From assembly GCA_000482145.1 (NCBI GenBank), contig AUXH01000237.1, positions 1 to 26,462 on the forward strand: a stretch of DNA of 26,462 nt, given 5' to 3'. This document shows, in pieces, positions 7,163 through 15,982 of this stretch. The position numbers were made by a program, and so were the translations under genes. This DNA comes from Strigomonas culicis (taxonomy: Eukaryota; Euglenozoa; Kinetoplastea; Trypanosomatida; Trypanosomatidae). The notes beneath the pieces are model-generated. The model saw nothing but the letters and a program-made list of their open reading frames with translations. It did not search any database and was not told where the DNA came from. Each line of letters starts with the position of its first letter. Position 1 is the first letter of the stretch.

Positions 7163-9472
7163 ATGTCTCACCGGGACGGGCCCCAGAACGAGTCTGTGCA
7201 GCCAAAACACAACCGCAACAAACGCAAAACCGTTGTCTCCGAAGATGATGTCGGAAACCATATATTGTCACATAATAATGAGAGAACCATGCAGTGGGAG
7301 TTTGCCGAAGAGGCACTTTTACGGAAGGCAAACGCCATCGATCTTATCATAGGCTTCATTGGGCATACGATTCTACTTGTCTTCTTCTGTGTTTATCTGT
7401 TCGACAATACAATGACACTGAACGCACCCTTCCTGACCCGAGCCTTGCTGACCCCCTTTCAGGATGCGTCCCTATCTTTTTTTAAAAATGACTACCACTT
7501 CAATAATCTGAAAAGCGCTGACGAGTACAAGGACTTCGTCATCAACGCTGTGCTGCCCATCCTCGCCTCGCCACAGTACCTGACGGGCTCCAGCTTTCCG
7601 ATCGGGGCGGTACGCTTTCGCACGCAGCGCGTGAAGCGGTACAGCTGTACGCTGAGGAACAACGTTGTCCCCAAAGGCATCGACGCAGACCGTCTGGATT
7701 GCTATGGTATGCTGACGGCCGAAACGGAAGACAAGGGAGTGGAGCATATCCCGAGGCAGCCCTTGTGGGTGTATCGGAGCTGCAGCGGCGTGGGGGGGTA
7801 CCGCATCGTCGGCGCGTACCGGTCCTATGACTGCGGCGGGTACCTGTTTGACATTCCACTCTTCACGAGCAACCTCTCGCTCGCCGGCGCGGACCACGCT
7901 TATGTGTACCGTAGCAAAAAGTACAAGCGACGGTCACTGGACGTCATTGTAAAGGACACACGCGAACATCTCGAGGACACCATTTTGCCGTTTGTTGATG
8001 ATACGGCGACTCGCTTCATAGTGATGGAGATTTCCTTCTACAACCCTTCCGTGCATCTCTTCTCATATGTGCACCTGTACGCGGAGATGAGCGTCGCACG
8101 CGTGTGGCGTACCGGGATGGACATTAAACATATTCACATATGCTCCAGCGATGAGTTCAGTCACACAGCGGTGAAGGTTGTTGTTTTCGGCATCGCTTCG
8201 GTCGGTCTTGTGTTGTTCTCGTTCCGCCTCTTGCAGTTTTTGGCCAATGGCGGGTCGCCGTTTCTCTTCTTCTCCTGCTTTCACAATCTCATGAGCGTTA
8301 TCATTTACGCCCTTCTGATATGCAGCGGAATCCTTGAAGTGGTCATAGCCGTGAAGTCAACCAAGATGGAGATGCGTGTGTTGAAGCTAACGATGAGCGA
8401 ATCCTTCCCGACGGAGCACAGCGTGATGGCAACCCTGCAGGACCTGCTGCAGTACATCAACGGATTTATAGTCATTTTCCTCTTCTGCAAAGTTCCCTTT
8501 TACATCCAGTCGGAGCGGACGACACGGTGGATTGGTATGATGAGCCGTTCGCATCAGCGCATAGTAGGAATCGTGGTGCTCTTCAGCTTCGTGCTCACTA
8601 TATTTGCTATGACTTGCAACACCTTTTTCCAAAGCGATGTGTGGGAGTTCATCACCGTTTCGAAATCCTTCCGGAACATCTTCTATATTATGCTCCGTCA
8701 AATCAGTGTGTATACCGTGCTAAGCAAAGTCCCAGAGGAGCAACTGACGGCGACGGCGTTTATCTTCTGGATGTGTGCCGTGGTCGCCATCTACATTGTG
8801 TTAGGCACTCTGCCTGGTGTGATGCGAGAGTCTCTCGTTGCGACGGTCGAGCAGGAGCCGGCGACCAGTGATGTCCACTACATCTTCGAGTACCTGCGGA
8901 TGACCCTGCGGCACCCGTCGCGCTGGTGGCACGACTCCGTGCAGTGGCTAGGCGGCTACGGCCAGGCCTCGCAGCTGCGCCTGGCCGTCACGAAACTGCA
9001 GCAGTACCGCGGGCTGCAGTACCCGGTCGTGCGCCACGTGTACGACGTCAAGTCGCACGTCTTGACGCTCCAGCGGCTGCAGTGCGCGCTGCGACAGCCG
9101 TTCGAGAGCAAGAACGTCTTCTGGTTGTACCGGCGCAAGCAGCAGATGCAGAGCGGCCAGAGGGGTTCTTTTTACGCCACCAACAACGTCGTCTTCACAC
9201 CCGAGGAGATGACCGCGCTGTGGGAGTTTCTGCAGCTGGAGTGGCGCCTCGCGCGGGAGTCGAAGCGGGCGCAGCGGGTGAAGGAGGACGTGCTCTGGAC
9301 CTCGGAGGGCGTACAGGAGATCTTGGACGAGCACGCGAAGCTGCTGCGCGAGTTCCCCGCGCGCCTGGCGGAGCTGGAGCTCGGCATCCGCGACGTGACG
9401 GCGCGGCTGTCTGTGGCGGAGGTGGATACCGTCACGGCGGACGTGCACTCCCCGGGCATCGCCGGCGAGTAG
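7163..9472 (+). CDS. Polycystin (PKD2/TRPP)-family cation channel
   Basis: A 769-residue membrane protein with the layout of a polycystin subunit. TM1 is at about 61-80. A long extracytosolic region (about 90-330) with Cys162, Cys180, Cys207 and Cys224 corresponds to the polycystin/TOP domain. Further hydrophobic helices lie at about 336-359, 367-397, 424-448, 467-490 and 529-552. The stretch FRNIFYIMLRQI (503-514) followed by the last helix matches the pore helix, filter and S6 order of PKD2. The usual LGD filter is replaced by L511-R512-Q513. The cytosolic tail (about 560-769) is long, charged and partly helical, with a likely coiled coil near 685-750. Polycystins are tetrameric, often ciliary or endolysosomal Ca2+/cation channels; a flagellar location here is only a guess. 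The 5' part of the gene uses lower-GC codons than the last fifth. Confidence 0.88.
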   Translation: MSHRDGPQNESVQPKHNRNKRKTVVSEDDVGNHILSHNNERTMQWEFAEEALLRKANAIDLIIGFIGHTILLVFFCVYLFDNTMTLNAPFLTRALLTPFQDASLSFFKNDYHFNNLKSADEYKDFVINAVLPILASPQYLTGSSFPIGAVRFRTQRVKRYSCTLRNNVVPKGIDADRLDCYGMLTAETEDKGVEHIPRQPLWVYRSCSGVGGYRIVGAYRSYDCGGYLFDIPLFTSNLSLAGADHAYVYRSKKYKRRSLDVIVKDTREHLEDTILPFVDDTATRFIVMEISFYNPSVHLFSYVHLYAEMSVARVWRTGMDIKHIHICSSDEFSHTAVKVVVFGIASVGLVLFSFRLLQFLANGGSPFLFFSCFHNLMSVIIYALLICSGILEVVIAVKSTKMEMRVLKLTMSESFPTEHSVMATLQDLLQYINGFIVIFLFCKVPFYIQSERTTRWIGMMSRSHQRIVGIVVLFSFVLTIFAMTCNTFFQSDVWEFITVSKSFRNIFYIMLRQISVYTVLSKVPEEQLTATAFIFWMCAVVAIYIVLGTLPGVMRESLVATVEQEPATSDVHYIFEYLRMTLRHPSRWWHDSVQWLGGYGQASQLRLAVTKLQQYRGLQYPVVRHVYDVKSHVLTLQRLQCALRQPFESKNVFWLYRRKQQMQSGQRGSFYATNNVVFTPEEMTALWEFLQLEWRLARESKRAQRVKEDVLWTSEGVQEILDEHAKLLREFPARLAELELGIRDVTARLSVAEVDTVTADVHSPGIAGE

Positions 9473-9789
9473 CGCCATGCGTACCAGCACACCAACATGG
9501 CGAGGTTTTTAATCGTGTTGGTGTTGCTGTGCTTACGGTGTGTTTTCCCCCTTCGGTGTTCCGTTCTACGCAAATGTGTATAAGCAAAAATAAATACGTG
9601 ATACACTTTGTAGCAACACTCAAAAAGGGGCGTTTCAGCTCCTATATACACAATTTGTTTTACATTTTGTTTTGTTGAATTCATTGTTCACTTTTATGGT
9701 TCCTGCATTATCAATTTTGCTTTTTTTTTAAATCTAACTCGTCCAGTTGTGCCCTTTGGCATCCGACCTTAAGCGCTCCATGGCAGTGT
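9473..9789. other. Intergenic region (3' UTR of the polycystin gene)
   Basis: AT-rich sequence with T-runs near 9720-9730. I see no coding frame with an ATG and gene-like composition, and no RNA gene. Confidence 0.55.
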
Positions 9790-9853
9790 TGCTTTCATCT
9801 GCTCTCCGTACTTCTCTCTCCCCTCCTCTCCTTCCTTTTATTTGCGCCACCAG
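9790..9853 (+). promoter_or_regulatory. Trans-splice acceptor for the SYS1-like gene
   Basis: A CT-rich tract covers about 9790-9845, and the first AG is at 9852-9853. The remaining leader of 33 bases has no ATG. The acceptor lies downstream of the TTG at 9842, so the protein must start at the ATG at 9887. Confidence 0.65.
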
Positions 9854-9886
9854 AAAGCAACACCGATCGAAGGAAGGCGTGTACTG

Positions 9887-10735
9887 ATGGCGATCAATCT
9901 GGGCCGCTCCTTTGGGCACCCGCTGTACGTTTTTTTGCAAATTGTCTACGCCGTCAGCCTCTTCTTTACGCTGCTCTGCACCTATAGGGTTCTCTTCGCG
10001 GCTCACGCGGTGGCGCTCTCGGAGAGTGCAGCCGCGGCGAGCGCCGCATCCCCCGCAGCGCCCACCGATGCCGCGGCGTCGAGCACGCTCACGGAGGTCC
10101 TCTCCAAGTGCTTCTACATCTCCACTGCGTCTCTGTTCCGCATCGCCGCGAGCGCTCCCGTGTCACCGTCTTCAACGACGGCACTCGCCCAGGCCGCGCT
10201 GGAGAAGTCGCGCGCCTCGCAACCCCCCTTCACCACAGGTTCCCCTGCACCCGTCCCCGCGGAGGGTCTGTCGGCCGTGTCCTTCGCCGCGCTGCACCTC
10301 CTCACCGCCCTCACGCTGAGCTATCCTCTCGCAGCCCTTCTGCAGCGCCGTAAGTTTGTCGTAGACTTCACCGCGACCATCTACACCACGTACGTGGTCT
10401 TCACCGACCTGGCGCTCGGTCGCGTGCTGGGGGGAGGGGGGTTTGTGTGGTGGTTCTGCGTGGCCATCTTGGGCGCTGGCTGCACGGGCACCCTCACCTG
10501 GATCCTCTGTAAGCGCCGAGAACTGCAGGTGATCTCGCTCGGCGGCGGCGGCGCCGCCATGACGGCCATCGCACAGGAGGACAGCGGTGCCCATCCCAAC
10601 GGCAATGACGACGGTGCCGAGACCGCGACCGTCGGAAGAGAGCGGTGGGACGCCGGCACCACGGACCCAATACTAGCGGACCGACGCAAGCAGGTTTTTA
10701 TGGGAGGAGGCGTGGCACGCAAAAATGATGAGTGA
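9887..10735 (+). CDS. SYS1: SYS1-like integral Golgi membrane protein
   Basis: A 282-residue protein starting at ATG 9887; the in-frame TTG at 9842 lies before the inferred splice acceptor. It has four hydrophobic segments: about 13-37, 129-152, 160-178 and 187-207. The order of short motifs fits SYS1: a His-Pro-Leu followed by L-Q-I-V in TM1, R-R-K-x-x-x-D-F-T-A-T at 154-164, a W-W pair at 188-189, and L-C-K-R-R-E-L-Q-V-I-S-L at 207-218 after TM4. SYS1 is the trans-Golgi receptor for the small GTPase ARFRP1 (Arl3p in yeast), which recruits ARL1 and golgins. It is longer than the roughly 155-residue human protein because of an Ala/Ser/Pro-rich insertion in the first loop (about 40-128) and an extra polar tail of about 60 residues. 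The call rests on motif order in a divergent protein. Confidence 0.75.
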   Translation: MAINLGRSFGHPLYVFLQIVYAVSLFFTLLCTYRVLFAAHAVALSESAAAASAASPAAPTDAAASSTLTEVLSKCFYISTASLFRIAASAPVSPSSTTALAQAALEKSRASQPPFTTGSPAPVPAEGLSAVSFAALHLLTALTLSYPLAALLQRRKFVVDFTATIYTTYVVFTDLALGRVLGGGGFVWWFCVAILGAGCTGTLTWILCKRRELQVISLGGGGAAMTAIAQEDSGAHPNGNDDGAETATVGRERWDAGTTDPILADRRKQVFMGGGVARKNDE

Positions 10736-11217
10736 TGATGCCGCCGAAGATTGCGATGTGCGTATTTGTTCCCGCGTGTTCTTTTTGTTATTCTGATGGT
10801 TCGACGTACTGGTTGATTACGCACGCTACGGCTCGAATTACCAGGCTGTCCGTGCTTTTGTGCTTCTCCTTGTCAATTACCAACTGCATTCACTTATATC
10901 TATGTGTGCCGATGTATACTTCTTTGTTTGCTAAGCTGTTTCCAATTGTTTACCATGCTGTGCAATCATTACCCTTCCCCTCCCCTCTCCTCCACTCACT
11001 CGCATGCGCGGGACATTGACGCTCTTGTTTTGCAAAAATGTACTTTTTTTTTCTTGTTTTCTCTCTTCTTTTCTGCTATTTAGTTTATCTTCGTTAGATT
11101 TCTTTTTATTCGTTTCTCCGTTTCTTTTTTTGTTGTTGTTGTTGTTGGTGGTGGTGTTGTCATTCTTACCAATAGTGATTGAGTGTCGTACTTTTACGCA
11201 AAAAAAAAAAGGAAACA
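10736..11217 (+). promoter_or_regulatory. Intergenic region with extended pyrimidine tracts and acceptor for the TM9SF gene
   Basis: The first part is the 3' UTR of the SYS1-like gene. Pyrimidine-rich sequence begins at about 10970, and a strong T/CT tract covers 11041-11080 with the first AG at 11082-11083. The inferred leader (11084-11217) contains a TTG/TGG repeat near 11127-11158 and an A10 run just before the start. It contains no ATG. Confidence 0.55.
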
Positions 11218-13245
11218 ATGCGCCCACGTTCCCCTATCGTGTTTGTGTACGTGGCGGTGCTTTTTCTGTTGGTTGGTGCCGGATCCACGTGCCTTGTATC
11301 GGGTGGATTCTTCTACATTCCCGGTGCGCAGGCCACCTACTACAAAAGAGCGGATCAAGTGAGCGTCAATGTCAATGCTCTGCGCTCGGCCAGCTACACG
11401 TACCCCCTGGACTACTACTCGCTGCCCTTTTGCGCACCGGCATCTATACAGGCCAAGTCCGAGTCACTCGGCGAAATTATATGGGGAGATCGAATCTTTA
11501 ACTCATTGTACATGGCAAACATGCGGGTGAATCGATTGTATCATATCACGGAACAATGTGATGATGCCACAGTAATAAAGAAACTCTACGATGAAGATAA
11601 AAAAGGCCTCAAAAAACTGATGGCGGCCATCAACAGAGGATATCGCGGTTTTATGAACATCGACAATTTGCCTGTTTTTGTTGATGTCAATGCAATTAAG
11701 CAAAAGGTGACATGTAACGAAACAAAGACGTCAGAAAAAATCAAGAACACAGTGTACGGCAGCCTGCGCGGCTTCCCACTGGGTGTGCCCAAGTCCTGCA
11801 CCGGCAGCACCATCTTGTATAACCACTTGCACTTCACAGTCAACTACAATGCGAAATCGGGCAAAGTAACAGATGCGGATGATGAAGAGTACATGGTGGT
11901 CGGCTTCAAGGTGGTCCCGTACAGCATCCTGTGGACGGAACAATTCCTTAAGGAAAAGCTCGAGGAACATACAGGTTCCTCCTTCGACCCCACCACGATC
12001 GGGTTGCCTATTATTAATATGGAGACAAACATGGAGACCGAAAAGAGCACTATTTTTTGGACGTACAGTGTCGATTGGGTCCCGTCCAATGTCCTCTGGG
12101 CTTCACGCTGGGATGAGTACTTCCGGAGCTCCACGGCGGGCAAGAACGCCGCCCTGCACTACACCTACGCCTGCGCGAGCATCATCATCGTGCTCCTTGT
12201 CGCGTCCATCGCGGTCAGCGTGTTGCTGCGTGCGCTGCACAAGGACTTCAACCGCTACAACGCAGCGGACCCGGAGGACCTCCAAGAGGAGACGGGGTGG
12301 AAGCTCATCCACGCGGACGTATTCCGGCCACCCAACCGCGCCACCTCACTCGCGGTGCTCGCCGGCAACGGGTACCAGATCCTTGGCATGTGTGGCGGTG
12401 TCTTCGTCTTGGCCGTCCTGGGCTTCCTCTCGCCGTCGCGCCGCGGCTCTCTCATGACCGCCGTGCTCGTGCTCTTTGTCGTCATGTCCATCGTCAGCGG
12501 CTACGTGTGCGGCTTCTTCCTCCAGTACTTTGGCCAGCGCAGCTGGCGGCCCGTCTTCCTGTGCAGCTGCGCGTTCCCCGGCTCCATTGGCGGCACCTAC
12601 CTCTTCTTCAACATCGTCAGCCGCGTGAAGCACTCGACGGCGGCCGCCCCCGTCACCACGATCCTTCTCCTCCTCGCGCTGTGGGTCTTCGCGAGCGTGC
12701 CGCTCACGCTCCTCGGCGCCTCCGTGTCCTTCGGCCAGAGCCGTCCGCCCGACCCCGTCCGCGTCGGGCGCCTTGCGCGCGAGATCCCGAAGCAGTACGG
12801 CCCCAACTCGCGTTGGTTCCTCTACCTGGTGCCGCCGCTCTTTCCCCTCGCGACCATCATCACGGAGCTGTACTTTGTGATGCAAGGGCTGTGGGCGGGC
12901 GCCATCTTCTACGCCTTCGGCTTCCTCACCTTTGTCGGGCTGATGTGGGCCATCGTCTGCGCCCTCGTGGCGGTGTCGCAGGTGTACTACGTGCTGTGCT
13001 ATGAGAACCACCGCTGGTGGTGGTACGCCTTCATCGTCCCCGGAGGCATGGGGCTCCACATGTTCGGCTTCTCCGTCATCTTCTTCATCAAACAGCTGCA
13101 GATTACCTCGTTCATTTCCGCTCTTCTGTACTTCTCCTACATGGGCCTCATCTCGTTTGGGTATGGCGTCGCGGCCGGTGCCATTGGGCTCTCCGCGTGC
13201 CTGCTGTTTGTCCGCGCCATTTACGCAAGCATCAAAGTAGATTAG
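11218..13245 (+). CDS. TM9SF / EMP70 family nonaspanin
   Basis: A 675-residue protein with a cleavable-type signal peptide (1 to about 29) and a lumenal domain of about 280 residues. About nine transmembrane helices follow, near 313-338, 385-403, 413-434, 445-468, 480-505, 536-560, 562-588, 603-628 and 635-668. Family hallmarks are the early Y-P-L-D-Y-Y-S-L-P-F-C block (62-72) and, after TM1, D-F-N-R-Y followed by E-E-T-G-W-K-L-I-H-A-D-V-F-R-P-P (357-372). The loop P-P-D-P-V-R-x-x-x-L-A-R-E-I-P (510-524) is also typical. The C-terminus ends K673-V-D675, the KxD/E form used by TM9 proteins for COPI binding and Golgi retention. TM9 proteins act in endomembrane sorting of membrane proteins. The start at 11218 is the first ATG after the acceptor; an in-frame TTG at 11179 is ignored. 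The lumenal half has lower-GC codons than the membrane half. Confidence 0.95.
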   Translation: MRPRSPIVFVYVAVLFLLVGAGSTCLVSGGFFYIPGAQATYYKRADQVSVNVNALRSASYTYPLDYYSLPFCAPASIQAKSESLGEIIWGDRIFNSLYMANMRVNRLYHITEQCDDATVIKKLYDEDKKGLKKLMAAINRGYRGFMNIDNLPVFVDVNAIKQKVTCNETKTSEKIKNTVYGSLRGFPLGVPKSCTGSTILYNHLHFTVNYNAKSGKVTDADDEEYMVVGFKVVPYSILWTEQFLKEKLEEHTGSSFDPTTIGLPIINMETNMETEKSTIFWTYSVDWVPSNVLWASRWDEYFRSSTAGKNAALHYTYACASIIIVLLVASIAVSVLLRALHKDFNRYNAADPEDLQEETGWKLIHADVFRPPNRATSLAVLAGNGYQILGMCGGVFVLAVLGFLSPSRRGSLMTAVLVLFVVMSIVSGYVCGFFLQYFGQRSWRPVFLCSCAFPGSIGGTYLFFNIVSRVKHSTAAAPVTTILLLLALWVFASVPLTLLGASVSFGQSRPPDPVRVGRLAREIPKQYGPNSRWFLYLVPPLFPLATIITELYFVMQGLWAGAIFYAFGFLTFVGLMWAIVCALVAVSQVYYVLCYENHRWWWYAFIVPGGMGLHMFGFSVIFFIKQLQITSFISALLYFSYMGLISFGYGVAAGAIGLSACLLFVRAIYASIKVD

Positions 13246-13829
13246 CCGTATAAAAGGAGCGTGTGTGTGTGTGTGTGTGCCGCGACAAGGCAAACGTGGC
13301 ATTGCTTGAACTGGCAATGAAGGAAACACACTCTTATTTTCGTATAAACATATACATACATATGTGTATGTCTATTACATCTTGGGCCCTGCGTTTTTTC
13401 TCTCTCTCCAAGTATGTACGGATTGATAGTGGTTCTGTTATATCTTTTAACTAGTGTAGCCTGTGAAGCTTATCTTATCGCACTTCTCCCTTGAGCACAT
13501 GCATATTATATATATTTGAAATGTAGCAAAAAAAAAAAATTGGCGTTGTAAGTACATTAGTGTGTTGACAGTTGACACTAAAGAAAAAAAAAGACCTAAT
13601 TCGTAACAATCACCCTTTTCCATAACTGTTATTATTGGTACTTCTGTTTTACATTATTAATCACGTCATCTTTGCAATCAAATATTTCTCTTCTCATGTC
13701 TTCTGCACCCTGCAATTACCCTCTTACTAGCGATCAGCTGTATATACATCTCTCCTACTTTTTGTATCCTTTTTGGTTGGTTGCAGCCGTTGAAATTCGT
13801 TTCACAACTGCTGATTCTTTAAACGTATA
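13246..13829. other. Intergenic region, AT-rich, no gene seen
   Basis: This stretch carries a GT repeat at 13261-13279, an A-run near 13530-13541, TA-rich stretches near 13340-13370 and 13505-13520, and a second, weaker pyrimidine tract with AG at 13785-13786. A 63-codon frame at 13263-13454 starts in the GT repeat and has no gene-like composition. No RNA gene was recognised. Confidence 0.55.
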
Positions 13830-13856
13830 GCTTTTTTTTTTCCACGTTCTCTTTAG
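13830..13856 (+). promoter_or_regulatory. Trans-splice acceptor for the disordered PP1-docking candidate gene
   Basis: A T-rich tract at 13830-13854 ends in AG at 13855-13856. The leader to 13945 has no ATG. The acceptor at 13785-13786 is a possible alternative. Confidence 0.55.
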
Positions 13857-13945
13857 TTAGCGCGTATTGAAGCACCAGTGTTGGCGTGTATTGTGAGAGC
13901 ATCAGTATACTCGATTGTTTGTATTGAAGCTTAGCGGTTAAGTAG

Positions 13946-15982
13946 ATGACTTCTACGGGTGTGGGTGCATCTCTTTCAAGCGATGGTGCTAACCGCACAC
14001 CTTCGCTAGACTCCGGTGTGGGGCAGAAGGGAGGCCCCATACGGAAGCTGATGCCGGCGCAACTAGGGAAAAGCCATACACCTCGCCGGATCGCTGCCCC
14101 TCCGCTGTTTTCAACCACGTCGCCGACGCTTGCGGGAGGGAAGCGAAACAGCGCCAGCCTGAACGCCAGCAACGTGGACACTGGCGTGCCCAAGACGGGC
14201 AGCACCGATAACGCTCGGGGTGGCGGGCCGGCGGCCGCCGGTAGCCCCACGCTGACCACCAGTGGCGATGCCGCCGTGGGAGCCAGCAGCACCACGGGGC
14301 AGCGCAAGCTGCCAACATCACCCCAGGCCCCGGTGCGGCGAAGCGGGTCCTCTCCGGCGCTGGTGCTCCGCAACGCGGTGCCCGGGGTCGATGACAGAGA
14401 CTCCCTCAAACGAAAGTCCTATAAACCGATCAGCCGCAGCGCTGCGAAGACGCGCATCCAGACCTACATTCCCGCGCGCGCCGCCGCGAGCGCCGCGACG
14501 CTGGCGCTGGCGTCCACCGTCGTCCGGCAGCGGTGCAGCAGCTCGCTGCGCACAAGCTCCTCCGTTCCTAGCGACACCGTCGAGAGCTCCGCGACGCCGC
14601 CGCTGGACAGGCCCTGGCTGCAGCCCCCCCGCACCAAGGGCATCCTGCGGCCGGCGACCGCTGGCGGTGTCGCGAGCCGGAAGGGCCATCCCCACGTGCG
14701 GTTTGACGAGAGCAACCTCGCCGCGACGTTGACTGAGCGCCACCGGCTGCTGCGGTCCGACCAGCGCCTGGGCATGGACCTCCACAACCTCGACATGGAC
14801 GCGCTGCGGGAGTCGCCCCGCACACAGGAGGAGAAGGTGCAGTCGAGCGCCGCGCACGTGGCGCTCAACGCCCGCCGCAGCCGCTACGCGGAGGAGGCGG
14901 AGTGGATGAAGGGCTCGAACAACTTCAACGAGGCATTCAACGCGGACAAGGCGCGGCCGGTGCGGCGCAGCACCTCCCCCGTTCTCGCCTTCTCCAAGGG
15001 CGGCGCGGCGGCGCCCCGCGCGAGGGCGCGCCAGCGGCCGGCGAAGACGGCCGCCGTGCCGATGCCGCCGCTCATGCTGGATGAGCTGCACCGCGGCAGG
15101 GCGACGGACGCGGACTCCACGGACCACTCGCCGGTGCTGCACCCCAGGGGCCGGGCTGCGGCCGCGCCCGACGTGCTCACGCCGCGTCCGGGCGGCCCCG
15201 GTGGCTGCGGGTCCCCCGCCCCCGCCGACGGGCCGCCGGCGACCCGCGACGCGGACCCGCTCTCCGTCGTCGAGCGGCGGCTGCTGCGCGCCCTCGTGAC
15301 GGTGCGACCCGTGCACAGGAAGCGGCCCGCCGATGCGGGCGACGGTGCGGCCACGCCGCCGCCGCCCGCGGCGGACGTGGACGTGGCGCAGCTGCGGCCG
15401 CCCTCGCCCGCGACGGCGGGCCGCATGTCCAAGAGCAACGTGTCGCCCGTGTTCGCGCGGCGCGGGGCGGCCACCCCCACCACGACGCCGGCGCAGTCCC
15501 CGCCGGCCGCGGCGCCGGAGCGACTCGCGGACCTCGGCGCCTCGGCCTCCGGCAGCTTCTCACCGGAGGCGCCGGCCGCCCTTCTGACCGCACCCACGCC
15601 GCACAAGTCCGTCTTCGTGCTCGTCGCCACGCGTGGCGGCAGCGGGAGCCTGCAGGCCTCCTCCAGCTTCTCGTCCCTGGCGCCGGAGCCGAGTGTGCTC
15701 ACGGTCACCCGCACGGCACGCCACGCGGACGAGCATGCCAGGGAGGCCGCACTTGCCGCGGTGCCGCCCCACAGCGCCGCGGGTGCGAAGGACAGCCTAC
15801 CGGCGGTGGTGCAACACGCCTTGGAGAGGAGGAAGGCTGCTGCGCAAGGTAAACACACGGCTGGGCAAGAGAATGGGCGGTCCATGACGCCCAACAGCAC
15901 GGACTCCGACTACGAGCCGCGGTGGCAACCGCCACCTCAGCCAGTGCCGCGTCGACCAAGCCATGACAGTGACTCACAGTGA
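13946..15982 (+). CDS. Disordered Ser/Pro/Ala/Arg-rich protein with candidate PP1-docking motifs
   Basis: A 678-residue protein without a recognisable globular family. Most of it is low-complexity, basic and rich in Ser, Pro, Ala, Thr and Arg, as in a scaffold or regulatory protein. The best-ordered and probably most conserved part is about 225-350. It contains G232-I-L-R235, which fits the [GS]IL[RK] SILK motif of protein phosphatase 1 regulators. Fifteen residues later comes H250-V-R-F253 followed by Asp-Glu, which resembles an RVxF docking site. A helical, charged stretch follows (about 261-335). No membrane segment or signal peptide is visible. The frame is supported by a clear acceptor, ATG start and GC-rich third positions over more than 1.5 kb; composition falls toward both ends. 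PP1 binding is inferred from short motifs, which occur by chance in disordered proteins. Confidence 0.85.
   Translation: MTSTGVGASLSSDGANRTPSLDSGVGQKGGPIRKLMPAQLGKSHTPRRIAAPPLFSTTSPTLAGGKRNSASLNASNVDTGVPKTGSTDNARGGGPAAAGSPTLTTSGDAAVGASSTTGQRKLPTSPQAPVRRSGSSPALVLRNAVPGVDDRDSLKRKSYKPISRSAAKTRIQTYIPARAAASAATLALASTVVRQRCSSSLRTSSSVPSDTVESSATPPLDRPWLQPPRTKGILRPATAGGVASRKGHPHVRFDESNLAATLTERHRLLRSDQRLGMDLHNLDMDALRESPRTQEEKVQSSAAHVALNARRSRYAEEAEWMKGSNNFNEAFNADKARPVRRSTSPVLAFSKGGAAAPRARARQRPAKTAAVPMPPLMLDELHRGRATDADSTDHSPVLHPRGRAAAAPDVLTPRPGGPGGCGSPAPADGPPATRDADPLSVVERRLLRALVTVRPVHRKRPADAGDGAATPPPPAADVDVAQLRPPSPATAGRMSKSNVSPVFARRGAATPTTTPAQSPPAAAPERLADLGASASGSFSPEAPAALLTAPTPHKSVFVLVATRGGSGSLQASSSFSSLAPEPSVLTVTRTARHADEHAREAALAAVPPHSAAGAKDSLPAVVQHALERRKAAAQGKHTAGQENGRSMTPNSTDSDYEPRWQPPPQPVPRRPSHDSDSQ

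Noticed and set aside
8926..9678. A + strand frame of 250 codons inside the 3' end of the polycystin gene
   Set aside because: It is out of frame with the channel gene, has an Arg/Ala-rich shadow composition, and extends into AT-rich 3' UTR.
9842..9886. N-terminal extension of the SYS1-like gene from a TTG
   Set aside because: The TTG lies upstream of the inferred splice acceptor at 9852-9853, so it would not be in the mature mRNA. ATG 9887 is the first start.
10430..10441. A G-rich run in the SYS1-like gene as a possible G-quadruplex
   Set aside because: Only two long G-tracts are adjacent, and the run simply encodes consecutive glycines in frame. It is not enough for a four-tract motif on its own.
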